This document shows positions 55,784 through 64,000 of a DNA stretch of 64,000 bases, piece after piece. The first letter of the stretch is position 1. Every line of letters begins with the position of its first letter. A program made the position numbers and the translations under genes. This DNA is from Micractinium sp. NFX-FRZ (Eukaryota > Chlorophyta > Trebouxiophyceae > Chlorellales > Chlorellaceae). Location: the NCBI GenBank assembly GCA_029339195.1, contig JAPTJF010000198.1, forward strand, positions 40,542 through 104,541, in the 5' to 3' direction. Under the pieces are notes generated by a model, which was given only the letters and a program-made list of their open reading frames with translations, had not been told where the DNA came from and searched no databases.

Positions 55784-58281
55784 TTAAGGCTCGCCACCCT
55801 TCAGTGCACGGTGTTGCACCAGCAGCAGGGTGCGCACTGCCGCTCGGAACCGAGCAGGGAAGAGGTGGTGAGTGGCAGGGCTCCACACGACGCGACGCAC
55901 CATCAGGTCCAGCAGCCTGCACAGGATGGGAGGCCCAGTGTAGGCTTAATTTAGCCCAGCAAGGTGTTGCACGGCAGTCCCTGGATGCACACCAGATGCG
56001 CCAGTGCCTGGCGGTGCACTTGGTGTTGGTCATGTCAGGTCATGCTAGTGGGCATACCTAACACGTTCAGAACCCTGGCCCCTGGCGCTCTGGACGAGGT
56101 CGCGGTAGGGCTGCTCCTCGCGTGGAGGGCTGATGTCCCCCTCGTCCTCGTCTTCCCACTCCACGTCTGCCACGAAGAAGGCGGTGGGGCTGCATCCTGC
56201 GGCCAGAAGCTGCTGCGCCAAGCAGAATGGAAGCTCGTGCCAGCCGGGCAGGGCAGCATCCTGCAGAGGGCACCAAGCGAGGGTCTTAACCTTCAAACCA
56301 CACTGGCAGCTGGCAGCCGTGGCCACCGATAAGAAGGAGCAGGCACATGTTGTCAGCAAAACCTGCACTGTTGCTAGGAAGCTTCACCCTGCACCCATCT
56401 CACCAGTTTGGGAGGTGCATTGCGGAGGGCGCAGCCAATGATGTAAAAAGGGCACTGCTCCTCCGGTAGCACGTCCAGCAGAGGGTGCTGCATTGTGCCT
56501 GTCTCCAGCGTGGGTGCCCCATTGCTGAGCAGCAGCTGCAGCAGCTGAGAGGCACGGGTGACAGCTGCTTTGGCTGCCATGTGTCTGTCCCGCCCCCGCT
56601 TCCGTGCTGACGCGGCGTAGACTGCAGGGATCTCCTCCGAGGCTGCCTTGACGCCGACCAACAGGGCATCCCACGACACCTCTGCCCCATGCTGCAGCAG
56701 CAGCGACACCTTTTGAATGTTAGCAGCTTCTGCTGCCGTTGAAAGCATCCTGCTGCATGCGTCAGGCGTCAGCTGGGCAGCCAGGGGACTGCCCAGAACC
56801 AGCTGCACCGACTGAGCACTGCCCTTGCCCACCGCTGCTCCCAGAATGGCTCCAGCAAAACTGCCCTCTCCTTCTGCTGGGTGAGGCGGCAGGCCGTGCT
56901 GCTCAATAGCCAGCAGTGCCCGCTCCAGCAGCTCAGTAGCCGCAGTGCCGGCCACTTGAATGAGCAGCCGGCCCAGGTCCTCGGCATCGTCAATAGCCGC
57001 CAGCACAAAATCAAACATTGCTGTAGCCAGCTGCCGACGCTGAGGCCAGCGGTGCAGGGCATCCTCCAGCGCAGTCATGTCCCGACCCTCAATCACATAA
57101 AACTCCGCCGCCCACAGGCAGGTGGCTTTCCAGTCTGCGCCTGCACGCCAGAGGAAGGGGCTCAACATTTCAGTGACACAGCTGCGCTAGCTAGCTATAG
57201 GTAGTGACAGCCGCAACAGAAGCACAGGCAACACGCAGTAAGAAGACCAGCTCCCGTGGCTTAGTCAACTTGCCTGCCTCGGTGCCAGGACTGCCTCAAT
57301 GCTGCCGCTGCCCACGGCCAAGTGAAGGGGAGCGGCGCCGTTGCCCACACTGGCAATGCAGGAGAAGCAGGACTCTGCTGCCTCTGCTGCCTCTGGGTGG
57401 CTGTTAGACAGCTCCAGCAGATGAGCTTGTATCGAATCCAGGAATTCAAGCCGGTCAGACAGCTGATCTGCAATCCACTCGTTGCTCTGCCCCGTCAGCA
57501 GCACGCCGATGGCGTCGCGTCGCCCCAGCGTGACCCCACCAAAGACAATCACTTTTTTTACAACCACTGGGTGCGGTGAACGCTGTGCTGCACCTGATGT
57601 GTATGTCTGTAGAACCGTGTACACAGCATTTCACGTCATGCAACAGAGCTGCAAGCTCACCAGTGGTGAGGTGGAAGCGCGGGCGGGGTGGAGTCGCCAC
57701 TGGCGGGGTAGAGGTACAGTTAGGTGTGTTTGGAAAGATAGGGGAGCGCAGTGAAATGACAGCATGACATTTAGGAGACGAAAAGGCGAGGATGCCATGA
57801 GGCCACAGGCAAACTAAAAGAGGGGAGGCCAACAGCATGGTGGCGGCAGTGGCGCCGAGGCGGCGCCATGCTGGCCAGGCCCCCTGTGCAGACCCCCTGT
57901 GCAGGACGTCCGCAGCCCCTCATGTGCCTTCTTCTACCCGAAAACAACCAATTGGCGCACAATTAGGTGCGGGCGAGCCTTGCCGCACAAACGAAGCCCG
58001 CCCACGTCCGCTGCTGTTTGCGGAATAAAAACGCACTTCCAGCGCTGGGCCCAGCAGACCCAGCACCCAAGCTGATCAGCGCTGGGGCAGAACCCAGATG
58101 CCAGCGCCGCCGCCACGTGCAGCAGGCCCAGGTGGCCCCCGAGCGTGGCGCTGCCTCGGCTGGCGGGGTACTCCTGAAGCAGCGCTGCCAGGCCTAGCAG
58201 GTCGCCGGAAAAGAGCGCGCCGAACAGGCGGCGCTCGAGGAGCGGAGCGGCACCCTCGGGTGCGTGCTCGTCCTCCTCCAT
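55784..58281 (-). CDS. Ankyrin-repeat-like protein
   Basis: Five exons, best model 58281-58060, 57606-57270, 57140-56404, 56260-56058 and 55916-55784, about 543 aa. The start MEEDEHAPEG lies in exon 1. Ankyrin-type helical repeats are visible: LGLLHVAAALASG, NGAAPLHLAVGSGSIEAVLA, VSLLLQHGAEVSWDALLVG and QLLQLLLSNGAP, with degenerate spacing. The C-terminus RFRAAVRTLLLVQHRALKG resembles the conserved end of many algal ankyrin proteins. An acidic stretch (VEWEDEDEGD) occurs before the last exon. It is probably a protein-interaction scaffold with unknown partners. The exon 1-2 boundary is uncertain (donor GTCTGC is weak), and the exon 2 donor could be GTTGAC in phase or a GC donor out of phase. 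Exons 3-5 are firm. Confidence 0.6.
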
Positions 58282-58837
58282 GGTGCTGGCTGCTCTTAGC
58301 TGAGTTACGCGTGGACTGTAAAAATCCGCACAGCAGTGATCCGACCAATAACGCAGCGCAAGTGTGAACTAGAGCGCGTGCGAGCCACCAAGGGCCGCCT
58401 TGGAGACATCGATGCCTCGAGGCGTGGGGCGTGCATGCTGCTGCCTTGTCTGCTTGGCCGGGCATCGGGAGGGTAGGTATTTGAAGCAATTTGAGGTGGC
58501 ATTTTTGGAAATCGGATCAATGGCGTTGCAATGCGTTCAGGGGAGGCGGTGGGCAGGCAGTAGCTGCGCGCAGGCAGGAGGTGCCTCTTCGCCTCCCCCT
58601 TGTGCGGCCGCCCGGCTTGGTTACAAATAAGTTGAATGAGAGCAAGCATGACGACTGACTGCAGTGGACCTATACATGTGTCACTGTACTGACTGCTAAA
58701 CCACGAACCAATGAGCCGCTGAGCACCTGTTGCTGAGCACCTGTTGCTGTTGCTGAGCACCTGTTGCGGCTCACCCACCCTCGGGCTGGCCTCCAACCCC
58801 AGGTGGCAAGAATCAGCCGGCCCCCAGGTTCAGGGTG
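58282..58837. other. Intergenic region with short tandem repeat
   Basis: About 560 bases between minus-strand genes: promoter of the ankyrin-type gene and 3' UTR of the hydrolase. It holds a three-copy TGCTGAGCACCTGT repeat at about 58717-58766. Confidence 0.6.
58621..58625 (-). terminator. TGTAA signal for the hydrolase gene
   Basis: The complement reads TGTAA about 210 nt past the stop at 58838. Confidence 0.45.
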
Positions 58838-61800
58838 TCAGGTCAGCAGGAAGTCTGTGACCACCTGGGCAAAGCGCTGGCTGTCCTTGAAGCCGTGCCC
58901 CCACCCCTCCCAGGTGTGTAGCTGCGCGCCGGGGATGCGCTGCGTGATGCAAACCTGCGGAGAGCAGGGGACAGTGGAGAATTGCACGTTGGCAGGGGCA
59001 GGTAGTGACAACGGCAGCGGTATGAGATGTGGCAAGAACGAGTGGCGATTAGTGGGCGGCAGAGGCGTCGAAGGAACAACGCGCAGCTTTACACACCCTG
59101 CTGCCTGCTGGGCTGGTCACCTTGCCCCGCCCCTCCTCCCATGCGCTCCCTCGCACAGCCACTGCTCCCTGCCCCAGCGCTCTTCCGCCTGGTCCAGCCC
59201 TCCCACCATCCCACCACCAGAGGATACACGCCCTCATCTGCTTGCTCACCGCGTTCTCGTGGGGCACCAGCACATCCCGGTCCCCGTTCATAATAAGGCA
59301 GGGGGTGCGCACGCTGGGCAGCGCATCCCACACGCGCCCGTCCCGCCGGATGAACTCCTGGTCTGCCTTCCACTGCAACAAGGCAAAGCACGGCTTGTCA
59401 TGGCGATGTAATGAGGACAGCGGCAGGTAGGGCGCGGGCAGAAGGGTGGGGCCTGTGCGGCAGTGGCCGCCCCACGCCAGGCGGTGGCCAAGGAGGTCCC
59501 GCCTCCCTCCCAGCATCTGCGCACCTGCTCCAGCGCCGCCTGTCGCCCCACCTCCTGATCCGTGATTGCCCCAGGCATGGAGAACACGTTTTTGATGTAC
59601 TCAGCGCAGCTGGCCTTGAAGTCGGCTGCAACGACCAGGGGCAGTGTAAGAGCGGCATTTGAGTTGAGGGGTTGGGGAGCAGGTCTTGCTGGGCCGCTTC
59701 ACCTGGGTCGTCCGGCGGAAGGCAAGAGCCGCTCTCTGAACAAACCCTCGACACCCACCCCCGCCGCACATCCCGGCATTCGTCTACCCACCCGCTCACC
59801 CACACTGTCCCGCCCCGCCCACCTGGGTCGTCCGGCGGGAAGATGAGCGCCATGGTCTGGCCCAGCGAGAGGGACAGGTCGGGATTGAGCATGTCGTAAG
59901 CAGGGGGCACGACTGCAGGGGGTTGAAAGGGAGGGAGGGGAGGGGCCACGCTTCGGCAGCGAGGCTTGGGCGCTGCCGGCCGTGCGGCACGCGTGGCCAA
60001 GCAGGTGCCGGGCCACAGTGGCACACATGGTCCACACCAGGCGGCCCCACACAGGTGCACACTCTGCTTGCCTACCCACCCAGCGCACAGCACTCTTCGA
60101 GTGCACTCACTGGTGTGGGGACCGCCCGCCATGCCGGCGTGCGAGGCCATGCGCCCCAGCCTGTTGCCAAACAGCGCCGCCAGCACCAGGCCGGTGTTGC
60201 CCCCAGAGGACCAGCCCAGCCAGTTGAACTTGGGTATGTTGAGAGCGTCGGCCAGCAGCAGCACCGCCTCTGCCTGCACACGGGAGAAGCGGCAGGGAGG
60301 GGCAGCAGTTGCCTCTGGGGATCAGCACAAAGGAAGACAGATGCGCTTGGGAACTTTACGTGACTGCACACGCAGGGCGGGTGAGAACAAGGCAACACCA
60401 GGGTGGCCGAGAGGGCTGCGGGTACGGGCGGGGGCAGATGGTGGGAAGACGCGTGGTTGTGCTCTGCTACGACCACACCGGGCAGGACAGCAGGCCCCGC
60501 CAGTGCTCACCCGGCTGCTGCCCTCTGCCATCACAGTGCCACGCCCGATGTCCACTCCCTAGTTTACTTCCCCCCAAGCACTCTCCAGCCCCCACCCTCA
60601 CCTGGTTGTAGTAGCTCCACGGCTCGTCACTCAGGTTCTTGCTGAGCCCCGCCCCGCGGTACTCCATGATTATGATCTGGCAGCGGTACGGGTGGGCAGT
60701 ACTGGGGTTAGTGAGCACTGCCCGCAGACAATCACGGGGACTGAAGTGAGCTGCGAGCTCCCCCCTGTGATACAACCATGACAGATAATTGCCAGCTCAT
60801 CTGATGCTGACCTGGCAGCGGTGCACGGGCAGCAGAACATGGCGCCCCTTGCCTGCCCTGTGCCCCGCCCCGCTTCCTGACCTCGTGGCTGGTGGCCAGC
60901 GCGCGCAGCAGGGGGGTGCCCCATGCAATCATGGTTGAGCCCAGCCCAGACAGCAGGATCAAGGGAGGGGCGCCGCCGTTGTCTGCCGGTACCAGGCGGT
61001 TTGGGTGGGCGGGGTCCACGTCGAAGGGGCCAAAGCGGTAGAAGGCTTGCAGGACGGGGCCCGTCTGCGTGCAAGCGAGAAGGGGGCGCTCAGTCGCAGG
61101 GAGGGCAGGAGGCGCAGCAGCCACCCTGCCAGTTGGCACGCCGTCAAGCGGTGCGGCAGGGCAGAGACACAACATGGCCAGGCAGCAGCAGCAGCCAGCG
61201 CAGTGGGAGCAGCAAGAAAAGCCTCCTCGGAAGCCCAGGCTCGAATCTAAACCTCAACCAGCACACGCAGCACAGCCCCTTGAGGGGGCAGCCCATTGGG
61301 GGGCCAGCACGTGCAAGTACGGAAGAGCTTAGAGCCCACCTGCAGCTTGTGCAGCTTGCCCATGAAGCGGTGGCTGTAGGGCCAAAGGAAGGTGCTGGGC
61401 TTGCAGTCCTGCGGCGGGCGGGCCAGGGGGTTGGGGAGGGAGGAGGTGGTGGTGCAGGGTGCAGCGGGGAGGGGGGTGCTGGGAGCAGTGCTGGGCAAAC
61501 CGTATGGTATGCTAGCACGCACTCGCGAGCGGTGGGGCGCGGCGCGGTGACGCTGCAGCTGAGCCCAGACAGCATGCCCTGGCTGCCAGTACCAAGCTAA
61601 TCAAACAGAAAGGCAGCACAGCCAAGGATACATCAAGAGCGGCTGACGTGGACTCAGTCGCAGTTCACAAGGACTATTGCTGTGCCGATCTGCGGTCACA
61701 TTGGTGACGACTGCGCTGCCTCTTCACTAAGGTTTAAACACACTTACAATGGCGGGGTTGAAGGAGCAGGCATCCTCGGGGAAGAGATGCTTAAGGTCGG

Positions 61801-63685
61801 CAGGCACCGCTCCGGGCTGCACACAACATAAAGGTTTGTGTGGACACAGGGAAGAGTGCCGCAAGCTTCTGGATCCTCCCTCCCGTTACCCAGCTCGTGC
61901 ATCCCCCGCCTGCCAGGCTGTAAGGCACAGCCTCCCCCGGCCTTCCCGCCACCCACGCCCTGCCCACCTTGTCCCCGCCGCGGGCGCCGATGCCGCGCTG
62001 CACCTTGCACACCCCCGCCTCGCGCTCCATGCGACGCGCCTCTGCCGCCCGCTGCAGCTTGTCTGCTGTGATCCTCAGCAGCCGGCCGCGGCCCCATCCA
62101 CCGAAATGGTCGCGGTGCTGCAGTGGGGGTAGAAGTGGGGGGCAAGCGCATGCAGGAGGTTGGGAGATAGCGAGAACCGTGCAGACAGCGCAACGCAGCA
62201 AAGAACAGCAGCACAGCGCAGCACAGCGCAGCGCACCTTCAGAGGGTCCACCTGCCCCATCGTGTTGGCCAGCGCTGTCAGCATCCTGCCCAGCTTGGGC
62301 TTGGCCTGTGGCTGCTGCTCTCCCTGCAGTACACAGGGGCACGGTACGCAGGCAAGGCAGGCAGGTGGCGGCAAGGTTGGTGGTACGGAGGGCTGGCAGC
62401 AGCAGCAGGCTGCCTGGACGCCCACGTGCTTCACACCTTGGTTGAGCCCAGCCAGGCAAGCTGGAGAAGCACGCCGCCTCTCTTACCTGCGCCAGCGCTG
62501 CACCCTTCTCTCCCCACCCCTCGTCCGCCCCACCCATCAGCACACCTCGCCCTCACGCACCTCTGCCTCTGCCGCCGGTGCTGGCACCTCAGCAGATGCC
62601 TCCACCTCCTCCACTTCCAGTGCCTCTCCTTGCACCTCTACTCCTGTCCTGCTGCTGCCCTGCGCCCCCGCTTCACCCGGCTCCGACTCTGACCCAGCCT
62701 CGGCCGTGACCTCCACGTCCGCAGGGCCCCCACGCGCCGCCTGCTCCAGCTTGTCGGCAGCGATGCGCAGCAGGCGGCCCCGGAACAGGCGCCCATGTGG
62801 ATCACCCCCCTGTGCACAGGACAGGCAGGGTCCAGGGGTGGAGAAGTTCAATAGCCTGAGATGGTGGCTGGATCGAATGGGTCAGCAGCAGAAAGGCAAC
62901 CATGAGCATCATCTCCTCCCTGTGGGGCTGAGCAGCAGGGAGATGGACAGGCAGGGCGGCAGGGGAAGGATAGTACAGGCCCTCGCCGTGGAGGAGGGCA
63001 GCCACTGGCCTTTGCTCTCCCTCCTCCCCCTGCATTGCAGCTTTGTGCCACTCGAAATAGCGGCAAGCAGGTAGAGGGTCCTCCGATGCCGGCAATCAAA
63101 GTGAGTGAGCAGGGCGTGCCAGGGCGTGCGATGGATGCCTGCGGGGAGCAATCCAGGCAACCATCGCACGCCCTGGCATGCCCCGCTCGCCATGCCCCCT
63201 GTGACCCACCTGTTTCGGCTTGCCCAGCGTGCCGGCCACCATCCGCAGCAGGCGGCCGCGTCCCCAGCTCCCAAGCTCGTCGCCGTCTTGCCTGCCCTCC
63301 TCCCCTCCGTCCGCTGCCTGCAAACAGGCCAAGCGGGAGGCAAGCACTGAAGGTTGATCCCCCTCTCCTGCGCCGGACCGCTCTCACGGAAACCACAGGA
63401 GCAGCTGCCATGCGGCGGGGCCCCTCGTCCACCGCACACAAGAGTGCCCAAAGGCCCGCCTCCTCCCCTCACCTCTGGCACACGCCCCGCGCTGTCCTCT
63501 GAGCCCTGTGCCGGTCCTTCCCCAGCCTCCGAGGGCGCATCTGCCGTGCTGTCAGGCCCCGCATCCATGGCGCACAGGGTGTCGACCACAGCCATCTTGC
63601 GCTGGGAGCCGGAGGAAGTGGGGCCCGCAAACATGAGGGACTCTAGGTCTGACAGCTCTTGCAGTACCGCTTCCAGCTCGGCTTC
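58838..63685 (-). CDS. Alpha/beta hydrolase with repeated N-terminal motif (5' partial)
   Basis: Fourteen exons on the complement: 63685-63473, 63317-63210, 62809-62561, 62323-62237, 62117-61968, 61816-61748, 61408-61340, 61064-60882, 60676-60602, 60273-60111, 59912-59823, 59625-59525, 59372-59250 and 58954-58838. They give 598 aa in frame. The C-terminal ~330 residues are an alpha/beta hydrolase: oxyanion strand PPLILLSGLGSTMIAWG, IIIMEYRGAGLS, nucleophile elbow GWSSGG (catalytic Ser), CLIMNGDRDVLVPHENA (catalytic Asp) and WEGWGHGF (catalytic His). The N-terminal part carries three copies of a helical motif, GRGRLLR(M/I)xAxxL, each in its own exon (SWGRGRLLRMVAGTLG, RLFRGRLLRIAADKLEQA, GWGRGRLLRITADKLQRA), with acidic linkers. 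The substrate is unknown. The first exon given is not the gene start; the 5' end lies beyond the window. Confidence 0.82.
59700..59838 (-). repeat. Copy of a hydrolase exon donor boundary in the next intron
   Basis: CACCTGGGTCGTCCGGCGG occurs at 59820-59838 (exon end plus donor) and identically at 59700-59718 in the intron, exactly 120 nt apart. Confidence 0.85.
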
Positions 63686-63877
63686 CTGCAAGCAGGCAGG
63701 GAGTGAGCAGGCGGGCATAGGCATGAGGGACTCTAGGGCTGGAGGCCTGTGTACTGTTGCAGTACCGCTTCCAGCTCAGCCTCCTGCAGACGCGCAGGGA
63801 GTGAGCAGGCAGGCACAGGCATGAGGGCTGGAGGCCTGTGTACTGTTGCAGTACCGCTTCCAGCTCGGCTTCCTGCA
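63664..63877 (-). repeat. Three tandem copies of a hydrolase exon start with acceptor
   Basis: The junction CAG then GAAGCCGAGCTGGAAGCG (exon start 63685) has near-identical upstream copies centred at 63762-63788 and 63851-63877, at offsets of 98 and 89. Flanking intron sequence is also repeated. The copies would encode EAELEAVLQQ but lack an obvious donor. Confidence 0.88.
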
Positions 63878-63940
63878 GGGGGGCAGGGAGGGAGGGAGGA
63901 TTCAGTGGGGAGGGAGGGAGGCTCCCAAGAGGGGAGACAT

Positions 63941-63953
63941 GGGGGGGGGGGGG
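63941..63953 (+). repeat. G homopolymer near the window end
   Basis: Thirteen G residues, after which the base composition changes abruptly for the last ~45 bases. Confidence 0.85.
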
Positions 63954-64000
63954 CGCTTCAAATTTTTCCTTAGGGGGACCCGAAGTCCGGGGGCGGGCCG

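Overview
The window is nuclear DNA from a green alga (Chlorophyta; a Chlorella-like trebouxiophyte is my best guess, by inference). The evidence is high GC content, small intron-dense genes with GT-AG and some GC-AG introns, Ala/Gln/Gly-rich proteins, TGTAA-type 3'-end signals downstream of many stop codons on both strands, a plastid-type ribosome hibernation factor with an apparent transit peptide, and MSH2 and TPR-J proteins of plant/algal type. There are no operons, and I saw no rRNA, tRNA, CRISPR array or intact transposon. Gene models below were assembled by hand: exons were chained by splice sites and codon phase, and nearly every model closes in frame.

Layout, left to right: (1) 235-677 (+), 3' end of an unknown gene. 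(2) 1275-4460 (-), a BFR1-like coiled-coil protein with an RGG-rich tail. (3) 5797-8342 (+), plastid PSRP1/long HPF. (4) 9235-13534 (+), a 4E-T-like eIF4E-binding protein. (5) 14472-20860 (+), a 16-exon protein with FG-type motifs, TPRs and a J domain. (6) 22129-24160 (-), a plastid-targeted CBM20 starch-binding protein. (7) 24467-28789 (-), a DNase II fused to three cysteine-rich CXC modules. (8) 29485-29947 (+), a small secreted Cys-rich protein. (9) 30484-37093 (+), an MSH2 that lacks the mismatch-recognition and connector domains. (10) 37701-40863 (+) and 41867-48976 (+), two Gln-rich genes whose 5' halves come from a tandem segmental duplication that also copied the MSH2 3' end. The second continues into a degenerate SNF2/RAD5-like helicase. 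(11) 49665-53332 (+), a BAHD acyltransferase. (12) 54133-54689 (-), a 101-aa unknown protein. (13) 55784-58281 (-), an ankyrin-type protein. (14) 58838-63685 (-), an alpha/beta hydrolase with a repeated N-terminal motif, cut by the window edge.

The most unusual cross-gene feature is that many introns carry decaying tandem copies of the neighbouring exon/intron boundary, at spacings of about 83-214 nt. I see this in BFR1, PSRP1, MSH2 (five introns), the BAHD gene and the hydrolase (two introns). It looks like local duplication across splice junctions that enlarges introns and creates decoy splice sites. The other leading observations are the DNase II-CXC fusion, the N-terminally truncated MSH2 beside a segmental duplication, and a SNF2-like protein that has lost its ATPase motifs. 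Several genes are linked functionally to RNA and translation (BFR1, PSRP1, 4E-T) or to DNA metabolism (DNase II, MSH2, SNF2-like), but nothing in the sequence shows they are co-regulated.
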